Positions 1 to 12,374 of a stretch of 64,000 bases of DNA are shown here, piece by piece. The translations under genes were made by a program, and so were the position numbers. This stretch comes from Sanderia malayensis (Eukaryota > Cnidaria > Scyphozoa > Semaeostomeae > Pelagiidae): NCBI GenBank assembly GCA_013076295.1, contig RQOL01000729.1:3410001-3474000 (forward strand), read 5' to 3'. Below the pieces are notes generated by a model. The model ran no database searches. It was not told the DNA's origin and worked only from the letters and a program-made list of their open reading frames with translations. Position 1 is the stretch's first letter. Every line of letters begins with the position of its first letter.

Positions 1-2
1 AG

Positions 3-1502
3 AAAGCGGCCGCAAAAGCCTTATCTGTGCTGAAAGAAGATCGCCAGGCGCTTGGTATGATTGTAGCTAAGTGTCACAACAAACGAGAAGCATTTTCGCA
101 TTGCCTAACGAAGTATCCCCTCGCAATATCAACACCTGATGGGAAATTGTATCAGCCAGGATCCAAAGCAAAGTTTAGAAATTTCCTAATTGAGCCAGCA
201 GGAGCAGTAATAGAGTGTCCCCCTCGCGAGGCAACATGCATCTACGATGGGATGGCTATAATAAGAGCGTCAAGTCCTGCCGAAACATGGGGGCAATACA
301 TGTCTGATCAGCTGAGAGCTTTTACTCCTCCGACAGCTTGGCACGCAAAAGAAATTTTGGTGGTATTTGACAACTACATCGACGATCAGGAATACTCCAC
401 CAAAGAAACAGCACGTCTCGAAAGAGGTAGCAGTCCCAGAGTTCATCTTGGTTCAAATAATCAAAAAATGTTGGGGCGTAAGGAATTTCAGAGCTTTATG
501 CACAACAAACAAAACAAAGACGAGTTGATAAAACGTTTTAATGACTTTGCCGAGCAACCAGAAACCAGACGTCTTCTCGAGATTCCTCTTACAATAAACC
601 ACAGAAAAAGAACAGTAAAAATAACCACAAATGACATTGATATCAAAGTCGAATGCAATCACGAGGAGGCGGATACTCGGGTAGTAATGCACGCTTTTAA
701 TTCTGAGGGTCCTGTTGTTCTTAAAGCCAAGGATACGGACGTTCTTATTCTGATGATATATGCATTCGCATTAAAGGGGCAAGAAACCATGTGGTGTATG
801 CAAATTGACCATAATAAGTATGTTAATATTGGTAAAATTGTCCAGTTTCTCGGCGTATCAGTATGTTTACAGCTACCAGCCTTTCATTCTGTGACAGGCT
901 GTGACACCACCAGCTACTTTTATCGTACTTCAAAAGCATCAATATTTGAAAAAGCACGAAAAAACAAGTCTCTACACCTCCTTGAGCCATTGGGCAGTGC
1001 AAAAAGTTTGGACGAAGAAGGGGCTGATAGTGTCATCAAATTCATTCACGAAACGATCTATAATGGAAAGCCAAACGACGACCTCGTTACAACAAGAATA
1101 AAGCAGTATGACAAGTTACGAGTAAAGACAACGCAGAGTATTATACCAGATCCGGAAAGCATAAGGCATCTTGTCAAAAGAGCAAATATGGCTGCATATT
1201 ATCTGAAAGCGTTTAGCTCTCCTGTTATCGACAAAGTCAACCCATGTGAAAGTGGCTGGCAAATAGATGAATCAAGATGCTTGATTCCTCTCTGGTATCG
1301 TGGGCCACAAATGCCCGCTGTTGTGAGGGCTGAACGGAGAGAAGTAGAGTATAGCCATCAAACCATTACAGATACGGAAGCTGCCGGTGGTGAAAATGAA
1401 TTTGTTGATGCACTTTATACAAGCTCAGAAGAGGATTTTTGGGAAGACTTGGACTCAGACTGCGATGGATATGACAGCAATGACCCAGAATATCTGCCAT
1501 AA
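3..1502 (+). CDS. FEN1/PIN-like nuclease-related protein ('EADTR' family), 5' partial
   Basis: The frame is open from the window edge to the TAA at 1500-1502. The first in-frame start-like codon is a GTG at 27, which a eukaryote would not use, so the gene begins upstream. Counting from that codon, acidic motifs fall in FEN1/XPG order: VVFD at 112-115 followed by a Lys/Arg-rich segment, CNHEEADTR at 210-218, KDTDVL at 235-240 and TGCDTTS at 290-296. FEN1-type nucleases use E-x-D, D-x-D and G-x-D at these places. The Gly-rich helix after GCD is degenerate here (YFYRTSK). The tail (about 455-491) is very acidic. No stop or frameshift is visible. The second copy near 24 kb shows that it is a repeated family. 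Its role is unknown: it could be a transposon-borne nuclease or an expanded host family. The fold assignment is inference from motif spacing. Confidence 0.72.
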   Translation, partial: KAAAKALSVLKEDRQALGMIVAKCHNKREAFSHCLTKYPLAISTPDGKLYQPGSKAKFRNFLIEPAGAVIECPPREATCIYDGMAIIRASSPAETWGQYMSDQLRAFTPPTAWHAKEILVVFDNYIDDQEYSTKETARLERGSSPRVHLGSNNQKMLGRKEFQSFMHNKQNKDELIKRFNDFAEQPETRRLLEIPLTINHRKRTVKITTNDIDIKVECNHEEADTRVVMHAFNSEGPVVLKAKDTDVLILMIYAFALKGQETMWCMQIDHNKYVNIGKIVQFLGVSVCLQLPAFHSVTGCDTTSYFYRTSKASIFEKARKNKSLHLLEPLGSAKSLDEEGADSVIKFIHETIYNGKPNDDLVTTRIKQYDKLRVKTTQSIIPDPESIRHLVKRANMAAYYLKAFSSPVIDKVNPCESGWQIDESRCLIPLWYRGPQMPAVVRAERREVEYSHQTITDTEAAGGENEFVDALYTSSEEDFWEDLDSDCDGYDSNDPEYLP

Positions 1503-1740
1503 ATCTGAATATGCCACTCTTTCAGTCTTGATATTTTAGCCAAATTTTCTTAGGTACGATCTTTTTTTAATAATATTAAATACTAAATATACCGTTTTCA
1601 CACTTTCATCAGTTCTTTTGAAATGGATCTTGGAACAACCGTTGCACGGACATGATGTTTAATAAATATATTAATATATTGGACATTTAATATACTATTG
1701 CGAGTATCTAGTTCAATTTTCAAACATTAATCTTAGATAT
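1503..1740. other. AT-rich spacer
   Basis: This is the non-coding stretch after the EADTR gene. AATAAATATATTAATATATT near 1660 is rich in polyadenylation-like words, but no site can be fixed. Nothing else is recognised. Confidence 0.4.
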
Positions 1741-1743
1741 ATG

Positions 1744-2030
1744 GGACTGACGTCATATAGCCACACCCTGTCCCAGCCCCAAAATATGCAATTTTGACAT
1801 GCAATCATAGAAAGAGGACACAATTTGTTGAAAGGCCTTTCAATTTGGCTAATATAAGCCACTTTAAAAGCATTTGGCCTTAGAAAAGTGCGAGTGACGT
1901 AATATGACCACGCCCTGCCACACCCACCACGTAATCGAATGGTGACAAGCATATTCTGAAAGAGCATTAAATTTCACGTAGGAAAAACATTGCCATATAT
2001 ATCCGTTTTTAATATTCGAAAGATTCTGGC
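1744..2030. repeat. Two diverged copies of a ~144-bp repeat with a CRE-like core
   Basis: The block starting TGACGTCATATAGCCACACC near 1748 recurs as TGACGTAATATGACCACGCC near 1892, about 144 bp later. TGACGT, CCAC and CCCTG are conserved and the remainder is diverged. The first copy holds a perfect TGACGTCA palindrome. Confidence 0.5.
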
Positions 2031-2041
2031 CATGCACCTGT

Positions 2042-2519
2042 CTATGTGATCGGCAAACTTGTTCTGGCCAGAATTTTGGGGCGTTTAAAGGCAGGTTCAA
2101 GCAGTGGTGAAGCTGAATTTTCAGCAACATCATGGACATCATCAACAACTGATGAGACGAATCTAACATATAGCAATTTTAGATCTGGTACTTACTACAG
2201 CAAGCGACAGGACGGACCTTGTTCTCCAGCCAATACATCGCAAGATTGTTCTCGAACACCTAATCTTGATACAGAATGATTTGTGCAAGCCCTTTTAATG
2301 TTGTTCAGACTGACCTCTTGGTGTTTAAAAGGAACGAATTCTCTTGGCCCAATTCTACTGTACTTCTGTGCTTTGCCATAGACTTCAGAACTGAGCCTCT
2401 GAACAACAGTTTCTTCTTTCTTTAAGATTTCTTGCATTATATTGTTTGTGTTTTCTTTGCTTCCATCCAGTTCTTTTTTCTTTCATTTGCTGCTTGAAGT
2501 TCTCCCATGCAGCAGCCAT
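2042..2519 (-). pseudogene. Unrecognised broken coding remnant
   Basis: On the minus strand a frame begins with ATG at 2519 (MAAAWENFKQQMKEK). It shifts frame in an A-rich run near 2475 and continues through VVQRLSSEVYGKAQKYSR, PREFVPFKHQEVSLNNIKRA and EQSCDVLAGEQGPSC. It then meets two adjacent stops (TAG TAA) near 2185 and carries on in the same frame through VPDLKLLYVRFVSSVVDD to KRPKILARTSLPIT and a TAG at 2042. The composition looks coding and the last part resembles a nuclear localisation segment. I do not recognise the family. It converges on the EADTR gene, so the two could belong to one mobile unit, but nothing proves that. Confidence 0.4.
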
Positions 2520-2639
2520 TTTTCTTCATGTGCAAGCCAACTGCTTCACATCCAAAATGCGGCTCATGTGCACGTGGGTTCACAGCGTCTCAACAATCTT
2601 TGGCGGGAAATGCGCACAAGGCACGATGGTATACTGTGA

Positions 2640-2945
2640 CAGCAATAGGGCAGAGAAAATTTGGTTTCACTTTTGTTTTGAAATGAGTTTCATTTTGTTT
2701 TGAATTTTTTTGTAAATGATTTCATTTTCACATTGAAATGAGTTTTTATTTTGTTTTGAATTTTTTTGTAATTGATTTAATTTTCATTTTGCCAATGAGT
2801 TATGTCAATGATTTCATTTTCGTTTCATATTTTCATTTTATTTTGATTTGTTTTTACTTCCAAAAGCATTTTATTTCAAAATGAAAATCAATTTGTTTTA
2901 AAATTAATTTTGTCATTCAATTTATTTTGCAATTTTTTTTCATTA
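2640..2945. repeat. T-rich low-complexity tract
   Basis: Phrases such as ATTTTGTTTTGAATTTTTTTG recur at about 57-bp spacing (near 2690 and 2747), surrounded by TTTCATTTT words. It is a simple-sequence-like tract with no coding content. Confidence 0.6.
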
Positions 2946-3470
2946 ATAGAAAAGCCTGAATGGCAGTGATAGACCACCATACTGAAGTAATAGCCAAAAT
3001 AATTGTTCCAATACAAGGAAATGTTGTTTAATTTGGCCTGTAGAATACATTCTCAATTCCAGTTGCTACTGATTTCACCCCTTTTTACTTTAAATGGCAT
3101 GCAAAATATCGACGTTTCAGAGCAAAAATAGTGATTTTTTAAATTACAACAGTCCATTATATTTAAAGTAAACATTGCGATCACTGACTGGCTGAAGCTT
3201 TGGACTTAAATTGAAATAGGATACTCTTTTCCAGTTTGGGGTCCAGTTCACAGCGATTATGCCACCAACATTACATAGAGGCATCATTTGTTCATGTTGT
3301 AGATAATGTGTCATGAAAGGAGTTTCCCATATGGCAAGAAGATATGAATTGGGTTACTAAACCAAATGATTGGCTCCATCATACTTTTACATTGAGGAAT
3401 TTTCCTATGGAGGCTAGACTGGACACCCCGTCTTTCTTAAATGTCATAAAAAGAAAATCAAGAAAGAGTT
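2946..3470. other. No recognisable feature
   Basis: This is unique-looking AT-rich sequence. The short frame at 3344-3547 shows no recognisable domain, and its 3' part overlaps the tandem duplication that follows. Confidence 0.35.
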
Positions 3471-4010
3471 CCAAGCACAATATCAGTGTCATTGGTTTTG
3501 AAGTTGAAAGAAAAAATTCTTTACAAGTACATTTATTGATATGTTAGTGAAGTTGCGATAATGTTGTTCTCAGTACAATTTCTGAACTATAAAAGAAAAC
3601 AACTTTTGCAAAGGGGAGGGGGATTCTTTTCAACTGTGCATTAAAACGATGTTGATAATGTAAGTAGTTACTGAGAAAAATCGAAGATGCTACACTGGAC
3701 ACTGTGTCCTTCGTGAATCTGATGAGCATAAAATCAACTGATAGCTCAAAGTACAATATCAGTGTCATTCTGTTTTAAGCTGAAAGAAAAAATTCTTTAC
3801 AAGTACATTTCCTTGATTGGTGAATGAAGTGGCCAACAGGATGTTTTGAGTAGAATTTCTGAGTTATGAAACCAAAAATATGTTCAAAAGAGGAAGGGGG
3901 ATTTTTTTCAATTGTGTATTAAAAAGATCCTCATAATGCAAGTAAGTTACTGAGAACAATCAGAGAATTAAATTAACTGCCATTGGAAATATGGATGCTT
4001 TAAGTACAAA
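3470..4010. repeat. Diverged tandem duplication, unit ~277 bp
   Basis: ACAATATCAGTGTCATT followed by GAAAGAAAAAATTCTTTACA occurs near 3477 and again near 3753. The downstream segments also match: TACAATTTCTGAACTATAAA against TAGAATTTCTGAGTTATGAA, and a shared GGGGGATT-TTTTCAA block. The two units are diverged. Confidence 0.65.
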
Positions 4011-4249
4011 CATTGTCATTGGTGCACGTAGCAGAGTCCCTGTAGTAAATGCTGCAAGCTGTAATGTGTTAATAGTGCCTGACTGGATATCTCGTGGCAT
4101 AATTGTTCAAAGGTTCGTATCGTAGTCTCAGTGCATTTTTGGCAGGAAAATTCTGTGTAACATTGGCTACTGTTATAAAAAGGTTCAATCAGATGAGGTT
4201 TCAATATATATCACAATAATATATGTAAATGTTCACTAGAGTTTTAATG

Positions 4250-7200
4250 TATTAGCATGACTCATGTGCAAATTGTGGGAATAAATTTTATTTTTTTTAC
4301 CTTTATTCTCTTATTAGCAAGACTCACACAATTTACACAATAGAAAAATAGCATCCATTTCCTCAATTTACACCAATGAAAATTAACATTCATTCTCACA
4401 ATTTGCACATGCCTTCTACGCTAATACATCCCCAACGAGTCACGCTAATACATATAAAAGTTAGTGAAAAACGTGTTTACTTGTTTTCAGTGACATTAAA
4501 ATTCATTAACACAATTTACATATGAATCAAACTCAATACATCTAAAGCTTAGTGAAAACACATTTATTGTTATGTTTTCAGTGACACTAACATTCAATCC
4601 CATAATTTACACATAAATACACGTAAATACATCCAAAGTTAATGAACATATAGCATTCATTCCCACACTGAATTAAAATTTACCTTCATTCCCCAATTGA
4701 CACTAATGAAAATTAACATTGATTCCCGAAATTTTCACATGAGTCGCTCTAATGCATTTAAAACTTAGTGATTTACACGTTTATTCTCTTATTTTCAGTG
4801 ATATTAACATTCATTCCCACAATTTGCACATGCATATGAATTTACACAAATGAAAAGTAACATTCATTCTCCAATTTACACAAAGAAAATTAATATTCAT
4901 TCCCACAATTTACAATCAATCCACCTTAATATATCTAAAGCGTAGTGAAAACACCTTTAGTCACTTTTTCAGTGATATTAACATTCATTTCCACAATTTA
5001 CACAAATGAAATTTAGCTCGCATTCCCTCAACTTACACAAAGAAAACTACCATGCATTCTGACAATTTGCACATGCGTCACAGTAATAAATTTAAAACTT
5101 GGTGAAAAACGTGTTTATTCGTTATCTGTGATATTAACATTCATTCCCACAAATTGGACATGAATCCAGTTTAATATATCTAAAGCGTAGTGAAAACACT
5201 TTTAGTCATCTTTTTCAGGGATATTAACATTCATTCCCACGATTTGCACATAAATGCACGTAAATACATCCAATACTAATGAACATACAACATTAACATT
5301 CATTTCCACAATTTACACAATTGAAAATTATAATTCATTCCCCCAATATACGCTAATGAAAATTAACATTAATTCCCACAGTTTTCACATGAGTCGCGCT
5401 AATACATCTAAAACGTAGTGAAAACGCTTTTAGTGACTTTTTCCATTGATATAACATTTATTCCCGCCTTTTACACATGAGTCCACCTTGATATACCAAA
5501 AGCCTAGTGAAAACACTCTTAGTCATTTTTTTCAGTGATATTAACATTCATTACCAAAATTTGCACATAAATTTCCGTAAATACATCCAAAACTAATGAA
5601 CATATAACGTTCATTCCCTCAATTTACACTAATGAAAGTTAAAATTCATTCCCACAATTTCGCACGAGTCATGCTAATACATTTAAAACCTAGTGAAAAA
5701 CGTGTTGACTTGTTTTCAGTGATATTAACATTCATTCCCACCATTTGCACATGCATATGAATTTACACAACTGAAAAGTAACATTCATGCTCTCAATTTA
5801 CACAAGAAAATTAATATTCATTCCCACAATTTGCACATGAGTCATTCTAATACATTTAAAACTTAATGAAAAAATTGTTTACTTTTTTTTAGTGATAGGA
5901 ACATTTATCCAACAATTTACACATGAATCTTACACATGAATCAATTTACACATGAATCATTTACACATTTATCCCCTCATAATATATCTAAATCTCACTT
6001 AAAACACTTCTAGTTACTTTTTTCAGTGATATTAATATTAGATCCCACAATTTACACAAAAGAAAATAACATTTTTTCTCTCAACCTACCCAAAGAAAAC
6101 TAAAATTCCTTCCCAGAATTTGCACACAAGCCACACTAATATATTTAACACTTCATGAATTACACGTTCATTCTCTTGTTTTCAGTGATAATAACATTTA
6201 TTCCCACAATTTGCACATGCACATGAATTTACACAAATGAAAAGTAACATTCTTTCCCTCAAAAAAGTGTTTACTTTTTTTAGTGATATGAACATTTATC
6301 CCACAATTTACACATGAATCCACCATAATATATCTAAAACTCACTGAAAACACTTCTAGTTACTTTTTTCAGTGATATTAACATTACCTCCCACAATTCT
6401 CATATTTTCAATCATATTAACATTCATTCCCACAATTTGCACATGCACATGAACTTACACAAATGAAAAATAAAATTCATTCCCTCAATTTACACAAAGA
6501 AAGTTAATATTCATTCCCACAATTTACACATGAGTAATGCTAATACATTGAAAACTTGAAAATTGAAATACGTGAAAAAAGTGTTTATTTTTTTTCAGTG
6601 ATGTTAATATTGATTCCAATAAATTGCACATGAATCCACCTTAATATATCTAAAGCGTTTTGAAAACACTGTTAGTCATCTTTTTTAGTGATATTAACAT
6701 TCAATCCTAGAATTTGCACATAAATCCACGTAAATACATGCAAAACTAATGAACATACAATATTAACATGCATTTCCACAATTTACACAATTGAAAATTA
6801 AGATTCGTTCCCCCAATTTACCCTAATGAAAATTAACATTCATTCCCACAATTTTCACATGAGTCCCGCTAATACATTTAAAACTTAGTGAATTACACGT
6901 TTATTTTTTTGTTTTTTTGTGATATTAACATTCATTGCCACAATTTTACCATGCACATGAAATTACACAAATTAAAAATAACATTCATTCCCTCAATTTA
7001 CACAAAGAAAGTTAATATTCATTCCAACAATTTACACACGAGTAATGCTAATACATTGAAAATTTGAAAATTGAAATACGTGAAAAAAGTTTTTATTTTT
7101 TTTCAGTGATATTAATATTGATTCCAACAAATTCCACATGAATCCACCTCAATATATCTAAAGCGTAGTGAAAACACTTTTAGTCATCTTTTTCAGTGAT

Positions 7201-8823
7201 ATTAAAATTCAATCCCACAATTTGCACATAAATCCACGTATACATCCAAAACTAATGAACATACAACATTAACATTCATTTCCACAAATTACAGAAATGA
7301 AAATTAACTCGCATTCCTTCAACTTACACAAAAAAAACTGCCATCCATTCTCACAATTTGCACATGAGTCACAGTAATACATTTAAAACTTGGTGAAAAA
7401 CGTGTTTATTCGTTTTCTGTGTTATTAACATTCATTCCCACAATTTGCACATGAGTCATGCTAATTCATTTAAAACCTAGTGAAAAACGTGTTGACTTGT
7501 TTTCAGTAATATTAACATTCACTCCGACAATTTACACATGAGTCCACCTTGATATATGAAAAGCCTAGTGAAAACACTCTTAGTCAATTTTTTCACTGAT
7601 ATTAACATTCATTACCAAAGTTTGCACATAAATTCACGTAAATACATCCAAAACTAATGAACATATAACGTTCATTCCCTCGATTTACACTAATGAAAGT
7701 TAAAATTCATTCCCACAATTTCGCACGAGTCATGCTAATACATTTAAAACCTAGTGAAAAACGTGTTGACTTGTTTTCAGTGATATTAACATTCATTCCC
7801 ACAATTTACACATGAATCCACTTTAATATATCTAAAGCATCGTGAAAACACCTTTAGTCACTTTCTTCAGTGACACTAACATTGAATCCAATAATTTACA
7901 CATAAATCCACGTAAATACATCCAAAGTTAATGAACATATAGCATTCATTCCCACACCGTATTAAAAGTTACATTCATTTCCCTATTTACACTAATGAAA
8001 ATTAATATTCATTCCCACAATTTGCGCACGAGTCACACTAATATATTTAACACTTAGTGAATTATACATTTACTCTCTTTTTTTCAGTGATAATAACATT
8101 TATTCCCACAATTTACAGATGCACAGGAATTTACACAAATGAAAAGTAACATTCTTTCCCTCAATTTACAGGAAAAAAATTAATATTTATTCCCACAATA
8201 TGCACATGAGTCATGTTAATACATTTAAAACTTAGTGAAAAAAGTTTTTACTTGTTTTCAGTGATATTAATATTCATTCCCACAATTTACACATGAATCC
8301 ACCTTAATATATCTAAAGCGTTGTGAAAACACATTTAGTCACTTTCTTCAGTGATATTAACATTGATTCCCACAATTTACACAAATGAAAATTAACTCGC
8401 ATTCCCTCAACTTACACAAAGAAAACTACCATCCATTCTCACAATTTGCACATGAGTCACAGTAATACATTTAAAGCTTAGAGAAAAACGTGTTTATTCG
8501 TTTTCCATGATATTAACATTCATTCCCACAATTTTCACACGAGTCATGCTAATACATACAACTTAGTGAAAAAAGTGTTTACTTGTTTTCAGTGATAGTA
8601 ACATTCACTCCGACAAATTACACATGAGTCCACCTTGATATATCAAAAGCCTAGTGAAAACACTCTTAGTCATTTTTTTTAGTGATATTAACACTTATTA
8701 CCAAAATTTGCACATAAATTCACGTAAATACATCCAAAACTAATGAACATATAACGTTCATTCCCCCAATTTACACTAATGAAAATTAAAATTCATTCCC
8801 ACAATTTACACATGGATCCACCT
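4250..8823. repeat. Large diverged satellite array (left segment)
   Basis: Dozens of variants of ATTCATTCCCACAATTTACAC alternate with TTAATATATCTAAAGCGTAG and GAAAACACCTTTAGTCA-type blocks and with TTTTCAGTGATATTAACATT. Short sub-units of roughly 45 bp and longer composite units of roughly 90-175 bp are mixed irregularly, so this is an old and heavily diverged array. It holds no long frame or known gene. The same array resumes exactly at 10969 after a Helitron insertion. Confidence 0.9.
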
Positions 8824-10968
8824 TCTAATATTACTATTCTGTGGAGGTCACGTGATGACGCACTTTCTTGGCAAAAACAATAGATTCAACCCGAAACAAT
8901 AGGTTGAACGCCTCAAAACAATTTGCCGAAACGGCGAACCGTGTAATCATAAAGGCTTTTTTGTATGTGGATATATGGCAATGAAATTCACACTCAATGC
9001 TTAGTTTATTAAATTAACCAGGGTAATGGATTTTGTTTTTCGATTTTCTTCCAAATTATTGAATTATTCCACTAATTATTCTGCTAATTGTGCTATCAAG
9101 AAAAACGACGGTTTACGCTGGCGAAACTTCCAAATTCGGGCCCGAAACTCCATTTTCGAACAGAGTGTTCCGTCTTCACGTGACCTGTTTCGCTTTTTCC
9201 TGTAATTTGATTGGCTCTTTGACGACTTCACGTGAACAGTCACACGTTTTTCGTTATCATGCAAATTTGCCCCCGGGATGAACAGCAGGTACTTTTGGAG
9301 AAGACGCGTGTTTTTGTTTTGCACACAAAAGAAGACTCGGCGCCTTTCAAAGTGTTTTACGACCTGAATTATCTTTGTAAAGACCTGCTAATTGTTTGAG
9401 AGACCTCCGGAAAATTACAGGAGACAATTGAGAACACAGGGGCAGCTCTTTTTTTTCGAGTGAGATAGTTGTAGTTTAGGTGGTAGGCGACCGCCACTGT
9501 TGCTTCGGCATGCTTGCAGCGCTTAGGCCTAATGTAAACAAGGGCAAAGTTTGAATAAACAAATTATGATAAGGGGTTATCAGGCGAGCGCAGCGAGCCA
9601 AACTGTTGTAAGAGGAGTAGGCAGAGGCATGAGGGTAAGTGAATGCAGCACACGAAGTGTGCCCTATCAGTCTATGTTTTTTGATAATAGATAGACAGGC
9701 GAGTGCAGCGAGCTAACCCATTGTATGTGGGGTGGAAAGGGGCATGAGCGTAAGTGAATGCAGTGCACAAAGTGCGCCCTATCAGGTTATGTTTCTTGAT
9801 AATAGATAGAAAGGTGAGCGCAGCAAGCTAACCCATTGTACGTGGGGCTCAAAGAGGCATGAGCAAAGCGAATGCAGCGCACGAAGTGCGCCCCATCAGT
9901 CAATGTTTCTTGATAAAAAAAAGACAGGCGAGCGCAGCGAGCTAACCCATTGTAGGTGGGGTTGAAAGGGGCATGAGTGTAAGCAAATGCAGCGCAGGCA
10001 GTGCGCCCTATCAGTCAATGTTTCTTGATAATTGCTAGACAGGCGAGCGCAGCGAGCTAACCCATTGTACGTGAGGTTGAAAGAGGCATGAGCGAATCGA
10101 ATGCAGCCCACAAAGTGCGCCCTATCCGTCTATGTTTCTTGATAATAGATAGAAAGGCGAGCGCAGCGAGCTAACCCATTGTACGTGGGGTTGAAAGAGG
10201 CATGAGCAAAGCGAATGCAGCGCATGAAGTGCGCCCTATCAGTCAATGTTTCTTGATAATTGCTAGACAGGCGAGCGCAGCGAGCTAACCCATTGTACGT
10301 GAGGTTGAAAGAGGCATGAGCGAATCGAATGCAGCCCACAAAGTGCGCCGTATCCGTCTATGTTTCTTGATAATAGATAGAAAGGCGAGCGCAGCGAGCT
10401 AACCCATTGTACGTGGGGCTGAAAGGGGCATGAGCAAAGCGAATGCAGCGCATGAAGTGCGCCCTATCAGTCAATGTCTCTTGATTATAGATAGACAGGC
10501 AGCGCAGCGAGCTAACCCATTGTACGCGGGGTTGAAAGAGGCAAGAGCGAAGCGAATGCAGCGCACGATGTGCGCCCTATCAGTCCATGTTTCTTGATAA
10601 TAGATAGACAGGCGAGCGTAGCGAGCTAACCCATTGTACATGGGGTTGAAAGGGGCATGAGCAAAGCGAATCCAGCGCACGAAGTGCGCCCTATCAGTCA
10701 ATGTTTCTTGATAATAGATAAACAGGCGAGCATAGCGAGCTAACCCATTGTACGTGGGGTTGAAAGAAGCATGAGCGAAGCGAATGCAGCGCTTGAAGTG
10801 TGCCCTATCAGCCAATGTTTCTTCATAATAGATAGACAGGCGAGCGCAGCGAGATAACCCATTGTAAGTGTAGTTGAAAGGGCATGAGCGCATGAAGTGC
10901 ACAACCAGATTAAGCTTTTTTTACTTGACGGGCTGGGGCGAAAGAGCGAGGCGAGTGATGACCCCTAG
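8824..10968 (+). mobile_element. Non-autonomous Helitron H1 (full length)
   Basis: The element begins TCTAATATTACTATTCTG and ends GATGACCCCTAG. Removing it joins host satellite CCACCT to TAATATATCTAAAG, restoring the satellite phrase CCACCTTAATATATCTAAAG, so both ends are defined without a target duplication, as expected for a Helitron. The target here is T/T rather than the usual A/T. A CACGTG lies about 25 bp from the 5' end and three ACAAT iterons start at 8877, 8896 and 8918. The 3' end has a GC-rich segment able to fold, with GGGGC near 10935 facing GACCCC just before CTAG. The interior is a 5' unique region (about 8950-9580) and a 114-bp tandem array. It encodes no Rep or helicase and would depend on an autonomous Helitron. 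Confidence 0.85.
9575..10895. repeat. 114-bp tandem array inside Helitron H1
   Basis: CAGGCGAGCGCAGCGAGCTA recurs at about 9696, 9811, 9925, 10040, 10154, 10267, 10381, 10496, 10609, 10723 and 10836, a period of 113-115 bp. Because 114 is divisible by three, spurious open frames run through it on the minus strand. Most units contain the hairpin GCGCACNNNGTGCGC or a variant. Confidence 0.92.
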
Positions 10969-12260
10969 TAATATATCTAAAGTGTCGTGAAAACACCTTT
11001 AGTCACTTTTTTCACTGATATTAACATTCATTCCCACAATTTACACAAATGAAAATTAACTCGCATTCCCTCAACTTACACAAAGAAAACTGCCATCCAT
11101 TCTCACAATCTGGACATGAGTCGTGCTAATACACTTAAAACTTAATGAATTACACGTTTATTCTCTTATTTTCAGTGATATTAACATTCAATTTCACAAT
11201 TTGCATATAAGTCCACGTAAATACATCCAAAACTAATGAACATTCCACATTAACATTCATTTCCACAATTTACACAATTGAAAATTAAGATTCATTCACC
11301 CAATTTACGCTAATGAAAATTAACAATCATTCCCACAATTTTCACATGAGTCGCGCTAATACATTTAAATCTTAGTGAATTACACGTTTATTCTCTTCTT
11401 TTCAGTGATATCAACATTCATTCCCAAAATTTGCACATGCACATGAATTTACACAAATGAAAAAACATTTATTATCTCAATATACACAAAAGAAATTAAT
11501 ATTCGTCCGCACAAATTGCACATGAGTCATGCTAATACATTGAAAACGTAGTGAAAAAAGTGCCTACTCGTTTTCAGTGATATTGACATTCATTACCACA
11601 ATTTACTCATGAATCCATCTTAATATATCTAAACGTAGTGCAAACCCCTCTAGTCATCTTTTTCAGTGACATTAACATTCATTCCCACAATTTACACAAA
11701 TGAAAATTAACTTTAATTCCCTCATTTTAAACCAATGAAAAATAACATCCTTTCTACAATTTACACATCAATCTTTTGCTAATACATCTAAAACGTAGTG
11801 AAAACACCTTTAGTCACCCTTTTCAGTGATATTAACACTCATTCCCATAATTTACACATAAATCGACGGAAATACATCCAAAATTAATGAACATATAGCA
11901 CTCATTCCCACAACTTTCACATGAGTGCCGCTAATACATTTAAAACTTAGTGAATTACTCGTTTACTGTTGTTTTCAGTGAAATTGACAATCATTCCCTC
12001 AATTTACACTAATGAAAGTCAAAATTCATTCCCACAATTTTCACATGAGTCACGCTAATACATTTGAAACTTAGTGAAAAATTGTTTTACTTGTTTCCAA
12101 TGAAATCAACATTCATTCCCACAATTTACACATGCGACCACCTTAATATATATAAAACTTAGTGAAAACACCTTTAGTTACTTATTTCAGTGATATTAAC
12201 ATTCATTCCCACAATTGACAGAATTTAAAAATAACATGCGTTCCCTCAACCTACACAAAG
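10969..12260. repeat. Large diverged satellite array (right segment)
   Basis: This continues the 4.25-8.82 kb satellite: the first bases (TAATATATCTAAAG) complete the unit interrupted by Helitron H1. It has the same ATTCATTCCCACAATTTACAC and TAGTGAAAACACC building blocks. It fades out at about 12260, after which comes a short run of GATTC-containing words (12290-12345). Confidence 0.9.
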
Positions 12261-12374
12261 AAAATTAACTTCCATGTCTAGAATAGCAGATTCAAAATCA
12301 GATTCATATTCACATTCAGATTCGGGAATCAGATTCGAGATGGGAATCAAAAACACTTTCCTGGCAAAGAAAAT

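Noticed and set aside
4250..8823. Possible CRISPR-like array because of short repeats with variable spacers
   Set aside because: The repeats are diverged and irregular, the 'spacers' are themselves repeats, there are no cas genes, and the DNA is eukaryotic.
10471..10902. 143-codon minus frame
   Set aside because: Shadow of the 114-bp array in Helitron H1.
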